From Nonomuraea gerenzanensis (lineage in GTDB: Bacteria; Actinomycetota; Actinomycetes; Streptosporangiales; Streptosporangiaceae): DNA of 64,000 nucleotides. Made by a program: the position numbers and the translations under genes. Shown here in pieces: positions 1 through 8,149 of the stretch (position 1 is its first letter; each line of letters begins with the position of its first letter). The stretch spans positions 9,610,001 to 9,674,000 of the forward strand of contig NZ_CP084058.1 in assembly GCF_020215645.1 (NCBI RefSeq), given 5' to 3'. A model generated the notes under the pieces. The model saw only the letters and a program-made list of their open reading frames with translations. It searched no databases and had not been told where the DNA came from.

Positions 1-562
1 TCGACTCGATCGCGGTGACGATCGACAGGTCCGGCGACGGGAAGAGCACGGGCAGCAGCCCCTCCTCCAGCGGATCCCAGCCATACAGCGCCCGGTAGCG
101 CCGCCCGGCCGAGGCCGGCTCGCGGGAGGCGTGCTGGAGCACGAACTGCTCGCCGAGCGCGCCGTATCCGGGAAAGGTGACCAGCGACGCCGACGGCACG
201 CCGAGGGCGCGGGCGGCGACCAGCCCGTGCACGCAGAACACGTCGTACAGCACGACGTCGGGGCGGAACTCGGCGGCGCGCGCCGTCATCCGCTCGCTGA
301 CCGCGAGCGGCTCGACGAAGCTCCGGTACGCCAGCTCCGACACCCCCACCGGCACCGACGAGGAAGGGGCCGCGGCCTCGACGGGCACGTGACACGCGCC
401 CGCCGCCGTGAGGGCCGGGCCGAGCGAGGCCGGCGCGAAGCTGCGCACCTGCGCCACGTCGGGATGCCCGGCCAGCGCCCGCACGATCGGCAGGAGCGGG
501 TTGACGTGCCCGATCGCGTCGATGGGGAAGACCGCGACCCTGACACCGCTCGCCGGGCTCAT
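1..562 (-). CDS. GT1-family glycosyltransferase, N-terminal part (cut by window edge)
   Basis: The first 187 codons of a GT-B glycosyltransferase are present and the frame is still open at base 1, so the nucleotide-sugar-binding C-terminal half lies outside the window. The N-terminus reads VAVFPIDAIGHVNPLLPIV, the glycine/histidine acceptor-side signature of UGT/MGT-like enzymes that act on small molecules and antibiotics. A later stretch, DVVLYDVFCVHGLVAARALG, is the usual second strand-helix of this domain. The ATG overlaps the stop of the radical-SAM gene (ATGA, 559-562), so the two are probably translationally coupled. It likely attaches a sugar in the cluster product; donor and acceptor cannot be read from this half. 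Confidence 0.85.
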   Translation of the reverse strand, partial: MSPASGVRVAVFPIDAIGHVNPLLPIVRALAGHPDVAQVRSFAPASLGPALTAAGACHVPVEAAAPSSSVPVGVSELAYRSFVEPLAVSERMTARAAEFRPDVVLYDVFCVHGLVAARALGVPSASLVTFPGYGALGEQFVLQHASREPASAGRRYRALYGWDPLEEGLLPVLFPSPDLSIVTAIES

Positions 563-1764
563 ACGAGGGGAAGCGGTTTGCGGATCTGGATGGCGGGCTC
601 GATCCTGGGCGTACGGTAGTCGCGGCCGTTGCAGTAGCCGCACGCCCGCAGGTGCGTCGTCCTGCCGTACAGGCGCCGGATGCCGGCCCGCAGCTCGGCC
701 CCCGACAGGTCGCCCGTCAGGTCCACCACGTCGGCGGGGTCGGCCGGGATGGCGCCCAGGTTGGTGCCGTTCGCGGAGAACGGGCAGCGGTAGAGCTTGC
801 CGTTGAGCAGGGTCAGGATGTCGTTGACGCAGCAGTTGCTGAACATGTCGTCGAGCACGGCGTCGCTGCGCTCGACGAACCTGATCCGCCCGGAGTCGGT
901 CCAGACCGGGATCTTCGACAGGTGGGTGACGCCGTTCTCGCGCAGCGTGGCGAGCAGCTCGTCGTGTTTCCTGGAGTGCGCGCCGTAGTCGGTGATCTCC
1001 ACGACCACCTTGTCGTGGCGCAGGCAGTCGAGGTTCTCGCCGCGCGGGACGATGGTGGCGTTGGTGTAGATCACCACCTTCTGCACCTGCTCGTAGCCGG
1101 TCAGCTTCCTGATCACCCGGTGCACGCGGGGGTTGACGAAGGGCTCGCCGCCCAGCACCCGGAACTCGTAGATCCCGTCGATCGCGGCCACGATGCGGCT
1201 CACCGCGCTGTCCAGCAGGTCGAGGTCGCTGTGCCGGGGCTTGGTGTAGTACTGCATCAGGTTCGAGCAGTCCTGGCACTTCATCGAGCACGCCTCGGTC
1301 ACCACGACGTCGAGGTACTTCAGGACGAGCGGGTCGTCGGCCGACTCCCTGGCCTTCAGGCACTCCCACTTGTGCAGTGCGATCTTGCGCTCGATCAGCA
1401 CGAGGTCCATGCCTGTGTCGCAGTCGCGGAAGTCGAAACCGTCGAGGAGCTCGACGCAGTCGTGGAGGTCGGTGAACCCCATCGCGCGCAGCCGCGCGGT
1501 CATGGTGGTGAGGTAGTTCCCGCACAGGAAGACGCAGGAGTCGGCGGGCAGCTCGGCCAGCCGTTCCGGCGCCCGGATCGTCAGGCCGCGCAGGGTCTGG
1601 CCCTGCTTGCTCTGCCGGCCGTCGGCGAAGCAGGTGACCCGCACGCCCAGCCGGGTCAGCGCGGCGTGCGCGAGCACGCCGATGTCGCCCGCGCCGAAGA
1701 GCACGACGGGCCGGCCGGTGGCGGCGAGCTCGCTCACCAGGTCCGGCGCCACATAGGTCTTCAT
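559..1764 (-). CDS. Rossmann-fold / radical SAM fusion protein
   Basis: 401 aa. Residues 18-110 form a Rossmann-like dinucleotide-binding domain (VVLFGAGDIG at 20-29). Residues about 150-260 form a radical SAM core with C159, C163 and C166 (ACSMKCQDCS) and the SAM-contacting GGEP at 205-208. A Cys-rich tail (C311, C312, C327, C375, C378) resembles a SPASM/twitch region for an auxiliary cluster. The frame extends upstream, but the ATG at 1764 is preceded by GAGGA at good spacing and lies 8 bp after the GNAT stop, so it was chosen. It sits in a glycosyltransferase-mutarotase-GNAT operon, so a radical modification of a sugar or amino acid (epimerisation, dehydration or C-C chemistry) is plausible. 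The reaction itself is unknown. Confidence 0.85.
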   Translation of the reverse strand: MKTYVAPDLVSELAATGRPVVLFGAGDIGVLAHAALTRLGVRVTCFADGRQSKQGQTLRGLTIRAPERLAELPADSCVFLCGNYLTTMTARLRAMGFTDLHDCVELLDGFDFRDCDTGMDLVLIERKIALHKWECLKARESADDPLVLKYLDVVVTEACSMKCQDCSNLMQYYTKPRHSDLDLLDSAVSRIVAAIDGIYEFRVLGGEPFVNPRVHRVIRKLTGYEQVQKVVIYTNATIVPRGENLDCLRHDKVVVEITDYGAHSRKHDELLATLRENGVTHLSKIPVWTDSGRIRFVERSDAVLDDMFSNCCVNDILTLLNGKLYRCPFSANGTNLGAIPADPADVVDLTGDLSGAELRAGIRRLYGRTTHLRACGYCNGRDYRTPRIEPAIQIRKPLPLV

Positions 1765-1772
1765 CGAAGTCC

Positions 1773-2297
1773 TCACTGCCGTAGGAGCTTCTGGAGGTGG
1801 ACGTAGCGCCTGCCCGTCTCGTCGGCGTGGACCGGGCCCTGCTGCTCGAAGCCCAGCCCCAGCAGCATGGTCCTGGTGTCGGTGAGGTCGGGGTTGGCCT
1901 CCGCGCGCAGCGCGTCGGCGCCCGCGGCGGTGGCCAGCCTGATCGCCCGCCTGACGCAGCGCACGCCGGCGAAGGAGCCCTCGGCCAGCAGCTCGGGCAG
2001 GACCGCCAGCCTGCTGAGATAGACGGGATCGCCGGCGGCGGGGAAGGCGGACGGGTCCAGGCCCGAGGGGGGCGAGCAGCTGAGGGTGAACGACGCGACG
2101 GCCTGCCCGCCGTGCCGCAGCACGTGGACGGAGCCGCGCGACACCAGGGCCCTGGTCGTCTCGATCCGCCTGGCGGGTGCGGCCGTGCCCGTACGCCCGG
2201 CCTGGTAGGCGTCGGACCGGACGAGCAGCTCGTGCAGCTCGGCCGCGTCCTGTCCGTCCTCCCACGCCCAGTCGGCGTCGCCGCCGGGCCGGGTCAT
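1773..2297 (-). CDS. GNAT-family N-acetyltransferase
   Basis: 174 aa, single GNAT domain. The central strand YLSRLAVLPELLAEGSFAGVRCVRRAIRLA carries the acyl-CoA-binding region (motif A in a degenerate form), followed by the terminal GLGFEQQGPVHADETG strand typical of the fold. Its ATG overlaps the cupin stop (ATGA at 2294-2297) and it ends 8 bp before the radical-SAM start, so it belongs to the same leftward operon. It would acylate an amino group of the cluster intermediate, or act as a self-protection acetyltransferase. The sequence does not decide between these. Confidence 0.8.
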   Translation of the reverse strand: MTRPGGDADWAWEDGQDAAELHELLVRSDAYQAGRTGTAAPARRIETTRALVSRGSVHVLRHGGQAVASFTLSCSPPSGLDPSAFPAAGDPVYLSRLAVLPELLAEGSFAGVRCVRRAIRLATAAGADALRAEANPDLTDTRTMLLGLGFEQQGPVHADETGRRYVHLQKLLRQ

Positions 2298-2785
2298 GCC
2301 CCGGCCGCCGCCACGGCCTGTTTCACGACCGTCATCCGGCTCACGGAGTCGATGGGCAGGTGCGGCACGCCGAACGAGAGCAGCTCGAGCGGCTCGCGCA
2401 CCGCGTGGTTGGTCTTCACCCCGTGCGCGTAGTCGGCCGGCACGTAGACGGTGTCACCGGCGACCATCTCGTAGTCGACGCCGTCCACGTGAATGTAGCC
2501 GCGTGAGCTGAGCACGTAGAGAATGTGCGCGCCCGGATGCGTGTGCAGCTCGAATTCGGCGCCGCTTTCCATGGTGATGCGGTCGGCACCGACTTCCACG
2601 CCCCGCTCGATCAGCTCGGCCGCGCCGGCCGTGCCGCGGATTCCTTTCAGCACGACGCCGTCGGAATCGTAGAGGAAACTCTCGGGGCGGTTGAACACAT
2701 TGCGAATGTGGGTGTCGGGATCGAAACGTACCTGATTTCCTCCCAGTTCGATGGGAGAATTCCCCGTTAGTGACATGAGCCGCAT
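2294..2785 (-). CDS. Cupin-domain protein
   Basis: 163 aa with one cupin barrel. Motif 1 reads ESGAEFELHTHPGAHILYVLSSRGY (metal-ligand His pair HTH and a Glu/Gly framework). Motif 2 is AGDTVYVPADYAHGVKTN with the third His. The metal-binding histidines look intact, so it may be a small dioxygenase, isomerase or sugar-binding cupin. The start is uncertain: ATG at 2785 and ATG at 2776 are both possible and neither has a strong Shine-Dalgarno sequence. It lies 44 bp after the mutarotase gene and is coupled to the GNAT downstream. Local base composition at the 5' end is less GC-rich than its neighbours. Confidence 0.8.
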   Translation of the reverse strand: MRLMSLTGNSPIELGGNQVRFDPDTHIRNVFNRPESFLYDSDGVVLKGIRGTAGAAELIERGVEVGADRITMESGAEFELHTHPGAHILYVLSSRGYIHVDGVDYEMVAGDTVYVPADYAHGVKTNHAVREPLELLSFGVPHLPIDSVSRMTVVKQAVAAAGA

Positions 2786-2829
2786 GCTAGTTGCGCCATT
2801 CAGCGGCCGACAACCGCTATCGTGCTCTG

Positions 2830-3834
2830 TCAGCTCCTGGCGATGGGGAACTCGTGGACGGTGCGGTGCCGGTACCGCTGCCCGGGGTCGAGCCGGACCG
2901 AGGGGAAGTCGGGCCGGTTGGGCGCGTCGGGCCAGGCGCCGGCCTCCAGGCAGAGCCCCGCCCTGGGGGTGCGGTAGTGATCGGCCGAGTAGACGCCGAG
3001 GCCGGGCTGGTCGGTGATCACCCACATGGTCCGGCCGCTGGCCTCGTGGCACAGCTCGGCGGCCCAGGCCGGGTCGTCGAGCACGTAGAAGGTGTCGAGC
3101 CTGGCCCTGTCCAGCCGCCGGGGCCTGGTGTAGTCGAGCGGGGTGCCGGTGATGTCGCGCGGCGGGCCGGGCAGCGGGATCAGCTCGTCGTCGAACGCCA
3201 CCGTGCGGCGGGAGTTGAGCGCCAGCCGGTGGCCGTCGATCGGCTCCGACCCGCCTGACAGGTTCCAGAAGGCGTGGTTGGTGAGGCCGACGATGGTGGG
3301 CGCCGTGGTGACCGCGCCGAACTCGAAGACCAGCCGCCCGTCGGGGCCCAGCTCGTAGCGCGCCTCGGCCGTGAGGTCGCCGGGATAGCCCTGGTCGCCG
3401 TCGGGGCTCTGCAGCGTCAGCCGCAGGACGAGCCGGTCGCCGCGCGTCTCCGCGTCGGCCTCCCAGACCTGGCCGTCGAAGCCCAGCGGGCCGCCGTGCA
3501 CGTGGTGCGCGCCGTCGTTGCGGTCCAGCTCGTGCACGACGCCGTCGAGGGAGAAGGCGCCGCCGGAGACGCACCGGCAGTAGCGCCCGACCGTGGCGCC
3601 GACGTAGGCGGGAGATCGGCGATCCTCGTAGGAGCGCAGGTCGGGCAGCCGGACCACGACGTTCTCCGCCCGCCCCGCGCTGTCGGGGACGAGGACCTCG
3701 ACCAGCGTGGCGCCGTAGGTCCACACGGTGGCGGCGAAGCCGTTGCCGGTGTCCAGCGTGTACGCGTGCACCTCGGCCGGCTTACGCCCGCCGTGGCCGC
3801 TCGTCCTGCCGACCGGCGTGCGGACGATCCCCAC
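2830..3834 (-). CDS. Aldose 1-epimerase (mutarotase)-like protein
   Basis: 334 aa, galactose-mutarotase fold. Recognisable family blocks are GATVGRYCRC (usually GRYANRI), HGGPLGFDGQVWEA, DGDQGYPGDL, TNHAFWNLSG (catalytic-His block) and LEAGAWPDAPNRPDFP (catalytic-Glu block). The GTG at 3834 is preceded by GGAGG at 5-6 nt. This is the first gene of the leftward operon and is divergent from the LLM oxidoreductase across 85 bp. In the cluster it would interconvert sugar anomers or a related cyclic hemiacetal. The altered GRYCRC and HAFW motifs hint at an unusual substrate. Confidence 0.88.
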   Translation of the reverse strand: MGIVRTPVGRTSGHGGRKPAEVHAYTLDTGNGFAATVWTYGATLVEVLVPDSAGRAENVVVRLPDLRSYEDRRSPAYVGATVGRYCRCVSGGAFSLDGVVHELDRNDGAHHVHGGPLGFDGQVWEADAETRGDRLVLRLTLQSPDGDQGYPGDLTAEARYELGPDGRLVFEFGAVTTAPTIVGLTNHAFWNLSGGSEPIDGHRLALNSRRTVAFDDELIPLPGPPRDITGTPLDYTRPRRLDRARLDTFYVLDDPAWAAELCHEASGRTMWVITDQPGLGVYSADHYRTPRAGLCLEAGAWPDAPNRPDFPSVRLDPGQRYRHRTVHEFPIARS

Positions 3835-3919
3835 CTGGACCTCCGGTCAGAACGTGGCCCGCCAGACCCTCGTGTGACACATTGGACCACTCCCGCCCGA
3901 ACGAGATCAATGGGGAGCC
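3835..3919. promoter_or_regulatory. Divergent promoter region, mutarotase / LLM oxidoreductase
   Basis: This 85-bp gap separates the starts of two divergent operons of the biosynthetic cluster. It includes the ribosome-binding sites GGAGG (leftward) and GGGGAG (rightward). No clear -35/-10 pair or inverted repeat stands out, so only position supports a promoter role. Confidence 0.5.
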
Positions 3920-4873
3920 ATGCTCAGATTCGGCGTTCACTCCGGCCAGCAGTACAGCACGTTCGACGACTGTCTCGACCTGTGGCAACGCGCGGAGCAG
4001 CTGGGATACGACTGGGTGTCGTTGTTCGACCACTACCGCCCGCCGCTCGGCGGCCCCGACGGCCCCTGCTTCGACGGCCCCGCGCTGCTGGCCGCGCTGG
4101 CCGCCAGGACCAGCAGGGTGCGCTGCGCCATCCTGGTCTCCGCGGTCACCTGGCGCCACCCGGCGGTGGCCGCCGCCGTCGCCGCGACCATCGACCACAT
4201 CTCCTCGGGCCGGCTGGAGTTCGGCGTCGGCGCCGCCGGGCCCGACCTCGGCTACGAGCAGTACGGCCTGCCCTTCCCCGCCCCGGGCACCCGCCTGAGC
4301 ATGCTGGAGGAGTACTGCCAGGTCATCCGCCGTCTGTGGGACGGCGAGCGGGTCACCTTCCACGGCGAGCACTACCGGCTGACCGACGCCTACCTGCGCC
4401 CGCGGCCGATCCAGCGGCGCCTGCCGCTGGTGATCGGCGGCGGCGGCGAGCGGCGCACGCTGCGGATCGTGGCCAGGCACGCCGACGTCTGGAACTCCCT
4501 GGCCGGCGACCTGGACGGCTACCGCCGCAAGGTGGGCCTGCTGGCCGGCTACTGCGCCGAGGAGGGCCGCCGCCCCCAGGAGATCCGCCAGTCGATCACT
4601 TTCCGGGCCGTCCTCGCGCCGACCCCCGAGGAGGCCGCGCGGCGCCGCGCGGAACGGCTCGCCCTGCTCCCGCCCGGCTCCCCCGACCTGGCCGAATATC
4701 TCACCTTCGGCACGCCGGAAGAATGCGTCGAAGAGCTGCTGCCTTATGCGGAGGCCGGCGTGCGGGATTTCCTGCTCGGCTGCCGCCCGCCGCTCGACTG
4801 GCAGACCATCGAGCTTTTCGCGACCCGGGTCGGGCCGGCGCTGCGGGAGAAAGCGCACGCTGAAAGAAGCTGA
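3920..4873 (+). CDS. LLM-class flavin (FMN/F420)-dependent oxidoreductase
   Basis: 317 aa, complete bacterial-luciferase-like TIM barrel. Features include the N-terminal MLRFGVHSGQ strand, SLFDHYRPPLGG, the DHISSGRLEFGVGAA block, RLWDGERVTFHGEHYRL and a PLVIGGGGERRTLRIVARHADVWN cofactor-binding segment of the F420-type subfamily. The start is ATG 3920 behind GGGGAG. It is the first gene of the rightward run that continues into the Fe/2-oxoglutarate enzyme after 50 bp. It probably reduces or oxidises a pathway intermediate; F420 against FMN cannot be settled from sequence alone. Confidence 0.88.
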   Translation: MLRFGVHSGQQYSTFDDCLDLWQRAEQLGYDWVSLFDHYRPPLGGPDGPCFDGPALLAALAARTSRVRCAILVSAVTWRHPAVAAAVAATIDHISSGRLEFGVGAAGPDLGYEQYGLPFPAPGTRLSMLEEYCQVIRRLWDGERVTFHGEHYRLTDAYLRPRPIQRRLPLVIGGGGERRTLRIVARHADVWNSLAGDLDGYRRKVGLLAGYCAEEGRRPQEIRQSITFRAVLAPTPEEAARRRAERLALLPPGSPDLAEYLTFGTPEECVEELLPYAEAGVRDFLLGCRPPLDWQTIELFATRVGPALREKAHAERS

Positions 4874-4923
4874 ACAATCCCGCGCCGGATAGCATGCACT
4901 CGGGTTCACGGGGAGTGTGACAT

Positions 4924-5781
4924 ATGCATCATGGTGCATTCACAGAGAATTCGACCGATCAGCATGTGACGGCCAGGCGGAACCTGCTCGACAACGGCAC
5001 CATTCTGCCGCCGCCCGCGGCAGAGATTGTCGAGGCGACGGCCGCCGGATTCCTGGGCGGCCCGGTGCACGACACGATGGATGGCCTGGCCTCGACCGGC
5101 TGCGCGGTCGTGCGGCTGGACGAGCCGTTGTCCACGCGCCAGTTCCTGGCCTTCGGCGCCCTGCTGGGCCAGGCCCAGCCGGAGCGGGACCCGGCCGTCC
5201 TGCCCTACGTCGAGGAGGAGGTCGTCCTCAACCTCCGCCGTGAGCACGCGACCACCGCCGACGTCTCCCTGCAGCCCTTCGCGACGAACTCCCTGTCGCT
5301 GCACACCGAGAGCAGCGGCAGGCGAGCCGCGGCGCAACCGCGCTACATCGTCCTGATGTGCGTCGCCCCCGGCCACGATCCGACGGCCTCCCAGACGGTC
5401 CTGGTCCCCATGGCCGCCGTGGCGGACCGGATCGGGCCGCGGGCGGCGGCGACGCTGCGCGAGACCCGGTACCGCCACAGCACCGAGGGTCCGCACCTCC
5501 TGCGTACGGTGGACGGCCGGCCCGTCTTCTCCTTCCGCGACTTCCTCTCCCAGACGCTGGAGTGGACCCACCTCGGGGACGCGGCGGCGCACGACGTCAA
5601 CCAGGCCGTGCTCGGCCTGCTGGCCGCCATGTACGACGGCTGCGCCACGGGCGTCCACTGGGCCCGGGGCATGATCGTCGTCATCGACAACACCTTCTTC
5701 TTCCACGGCCGTACCGCGAGCCCGCCGGCAGCCGCGGCCTCCGCTGCCCCGCGCCACCTCAAGCGGCTGCGCATCATGTGA
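4924..5781 (+). CDS. Clavaminate-synthase/VioC-like Fe(II)/2-oxoglutarate hydroxylase
   Basis: 285 aa. The metal triad is visible as H127-x-E129 (SLHTESSGR) and H261 (NTFFFHGRT), with a C-terminal Arg near 277-281 to bind 2-oxoglutarate. The HTE variant and FHGRT block are those of the clavaminate-synthase-like group, which includes the arginine hydroxylases VioC and OrfP. The ATG at 4924 follows GGGGAG. The next gene, 24 bp on, is a PLP aminotransferase. That order recalls the hydroxylase/PLP-cyclase pairs that build capreomycidine and streptolidine from arginine. Hydroxylation of a free or carrier-bound amino acid is the likely role; arginine as substrate is an inference. Confidence 0.85.
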   Translation: MHHGAFTENSTDQHVTARRNLLDNGTILPPPAAEIVEATAAGFLGGPVHDTMDGLASTGCAVVRLDEPLSTRQFLAFGALLGQAQPERDPAVLPYVEEEVVLNLRREHATTADVSLQPFATNSLSLHTESSGRRAAAQPRYIVLMCVAPGHDPTASQTVLVPMAAVADRIGPRAAATLRETRYRHSTEGPHLLRTVDGRPVFSFRDFLSQTLEWTHLGDAAAHDVNQAVLGLLAAMYDGCATGVHWARGMIVVIDNTFFFHGRTASPPAAAASAAPRHLKRLRIM

Positions 5782-5805
5782 TCGCCGAGCCCCGAAGGAC
5801 ACGTC

Positions 5806-7365
5806 ATGCGGTTATTCGAATCCGTACGCCCGGCCCGCCTGCCCGCGGTCCCCGGCCCGCCCGCCTCCTTCGCCGGCCGGGACGGCTTCGCCGACGGTTT
5901 CGTGCCCGCCGTGGACGACCGGATGCTCGACGTCTACGCCCGCGCCCGCAACCCGGAGGACCCGCTGGAGCTGCGCGACCTGTGGCTCGGCCGGGTGGAG
6001 TGCGAGCTGGGCGCCCGCGCGCACCGGGCCGCGCAGGCCGAGCGGTGGCGCTCGGCGACGGTGCTGCGCACGGTCGAGCCCGCGGACGTGCTGGGCTCCA
6101 GGGCCACGGTCCGCTTCGTCAAGGAGCTGTTCAACTGGTTCTTCCGCGACGACCTCTACGGCGAGCTGCGCCCGCAGGCCACGCACATCCTGTCCGGCGG
6201 GTCCATCGACGAGCAGGCGTGGGGTCTGCCGCAGACGCTGAAGGACTGCATCCGCTTCGCCCTCGACATGGACTGGTACGGCTACTCCGACTCCCGGGGC
6301 CGCCGGCCGGTGCGCGAGGCCGTGGCCGAGTACGAGAACGCCCGCATGGAGACCCCCGCCTACCGGGCCGAGAACGTGGCGGTCACCCTGGGCGGCACGT
6401 TCGCGGTCAGCTCGCTGGCGGACTTCGTCCTGCACGGCGCGGCCCCCGCCGGCTCGCCCGCGCTGTGCGCGATCCCCAACTACCCGCCGCTCGTCGAGAC
6501 CGTGGCCCGCCGCTCGCAGGTGCGGCTCGTGCCGCTGCCCTCGCTGGACGGGCGCACCTCGCTGCAGCCGCTCATCGACGCGCTGACGCCGGACACCCCG
6601 ATGATCCTGCTGCAGACGGTGGGCAACCCGACCGGGGCCGCCGTCGTGGAGGCGGACCTGGCCAGGCTCGTCAGGGCCGCCTCGCCGTCCACCATGATCG
6701 TGCTGGACGAGTGCCACGAATGGCTCGGCCCGGTGCGGCCGTGCTCGGCCGTCCGGGCCGCGCCGAACGTCATCCGCGTCTCCAGCCTGTCGAAGACCTG
6801 GTCGGCCCCCGGGCTGAAGGTGGGCTGGCTGATGGCCGACGAGCGGTTCGTGGCCGACTACTACGAGTACGCCTCCACCACCTTCGGCGGGCCGCCGTCG
6901 TTCTTCTACACGGTCGTCGAGGTGCTGGCCAGGATGGAGCGCTGGCTGCTGACCGGCCTGGTCACGCCCACCGCCGCCGAGCTGGCCGAGTTCGAGCCGG
7001 CGTACGGCATGCGGCTCGGCCCGCTGAGCGCGGCCTACCGCTCCTACCGGGCGGAGCGGCTGCGCCGCGAGGCGGGCCTGACGGCGCTGCGCGGCCAGGC
7101 GAGCAGCGCGCTCGCGCGGATCCCCGCGCGGGTGCTGGAGCCGCACTACTCGATCAACACCATGGTGGAGTTCACCGGCTGGGACGACTCCTACCGGTGC
7201 TTCCGCGACCTGCTGCGCGACAGCGGGGTGTCGGTCTTCCCCGGCATCCTCACCTTCTGCTTCTCCGGCGGCGTCGTCCGGATCACCAGCTCGCGCCGCG
7301 AGCAGGAGCTGCGGGCCGCGCTCGGCCGGCTGGAGTCCGCCTTCGCGCCGGCCTCGCCGGGGTGA
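5806..7365 (+). CDS. PLP-dependent aminotransferase, fold type I, with long N-terminal extension and TTA codon
   Basis: 519 aa, longer than the roughly 380-430 aa usual for class I/II enzymes because about 110 extra residues precede the core. Core landmarks are YGYSDSRGRRPVREAVAEY (155-176), NPTG at 274-277, D301 in IVLDECHEW, and the Schiff-base lysine K330 in SSLSKTWSAPGLKVGW. Codon 3 (5812-5814) is TTA, which in actinomycetes makes translation depend on the bldA tRNA. GAAGGA precedes the ATG. With the adjacent VioC-like hydroxylase it could cyclise or transaminate a hydroxylated amino acid in the manner of VioD/OrfR. It could equally be a plain aminotransferase. BtpA follows after 4 bp. 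Confidence 0.87.
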   Translation: MRLFESVRPARLPAVPGPPASFAGRDGFADGFVPAVDDRMLDVYARARNPEDPLELRDLWLGRVECELGARAHRAAQAERWRSATVLRTVEPADVLGSRATVRFVKELFNWFFRDDLYGELRPQATHILSGGSIDEQAWGLPQTLKDCIRFALDMDWYGYSDSRGRRPVREAVAEYENARMETPAYRAENVAVTLGGTFAVSSLADFVLHGAAPAGSPALCAIPNYPPLVETVARRSQVRLVPLPSLDGRTSLQPLIDALTPDTPMILLQTVGNPTGAAVVEADLARLVRAASPSTMIVLDECHEWLGPVRPCSAVRAAPNVIRVSSLSKTWSAPGLKVGWLMADERFVADYYEYASTTFGGPPSFFYTVVEVLARMERWLLTGLVTPTAAELAEFEPAYGMRLGPLSAAYRSYRAERLRREAGLTALRGQASSALARIPARVLEPHYSINTMVEFTGWDDSYRCFRDLLRDSGVSVFPGILTFCFSGGVVRITSSRREQELRAALGRLESAFAPASPG

Positions 7366-7369
7366 CGCC

Positions 7370-8149
7370 ATGGCCAAGCTGATCATCGGCATGGTGCACC
7401 TCAAGCCGCTGCCCGGCACCCCGTACCACGAGGAGGGCAGTCTCCCGCGCACGATCGAGACCGCGGTCGAGTCGGCCCGCGCCCTGTTCGACGGCGGCGC
7501 GGACGGCTGCCTGGTGCAGACGGTGGAGCGGGTCTACCGGGTGGACGACGAGTCGGACGCCGCCAGGACCGCCGCCATGACCCTGGTCGTGAACGCGATC
7601 GTCCAGGCCACCGGCCCCGGCTTCCAGGTCGGCGTGCAGCTCATGCGCAACGCGCTCAAGGCCTCGCTGGCCGTCGCCACCGTCACCGGCGCCGCCTTCA
7701 TCAGGGCGGGCGCGCTGGTCGGCGCGACGCTCACCGAGCACGGCATGGTGACGGCCGATCCGATGGGCGTCATGGAGTACCGCCGCCGCATCGGAGCGCA
7801 GGGTGTGCGGGTGCTCGCCGACATCGACTCCAGCCACTTCACCTGGTACGGCGGCGGCAAACCGACGCCGGAGGTGGCCAGGGCGGCCGTGCGGGCGGGC
7901 GCCGACGCGGTGGTGCTGGGGCACGCCGACGAGCGCAGGACCACGGAGCTGATCGCCGCGGTCCGCGCGGCCGTCCCCGGCGTGCCGGTCATCCTGGCGG
8001 GCCACACCGACCACGCCAACGCGGCCAGGCTGCTGGCCAGGGCCGACGGCGCCTTCGTGGGCCGCTGCCTGGAGCGCGGCGGCTGGGGCGGCAGCGTGGA
8101 CGTGGACCTGGTCAGGCGGTACGTCGAGCTCGTCAGGGGGATCGCGTGA
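7370..8149 (+). CDS. BtpA/SgcQ-family TIM-barrel protein
   Basis: 259 aa. The family hallmark IIGMVHLKPLPGTPYHEEG opens the protein. Barrel strands with GVQLMRNALKASLAVA, VLADIDSSHF and GADAVVLGHADE follow, and the C-terminus carries ADGAFVGRCLERGGWGG, a phosphate-binding-like loop. BtpA is known from photosystem I maturation in cyanobacteria and SgcQ from an uncharacterised sugar operon; no reaction is firmly assigned. Here it overlaps the SIS gene by 4 bp (GTGA), so the two are surely co-expressed and probably act on one phosphorylated sugar. Its presence in an assembly-line cluster is unusual. Confidence 0.85.
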   Translation: MAKLIIGMVHLKPLPGTPYHEEGSLPRTIETAVESARALFDGGADGCLVQTVERVYRVDDESDAARTAAMTLVVNAIVQATGPGFQVGVQLMRNALKASLAVATVTGAAFIRAGALVGATLTEHGMVTADPMGVMEYRRRIGAQGVRVLADIDSSHFTWYGGGKPTPEVARAAVRAGADAVVLGHADERRTTELIAAVRAAVPGVPVILAGHTDHANAARLLARADGAFVGRCLERGGWGGSVDVDLVRRYVELVRGIA

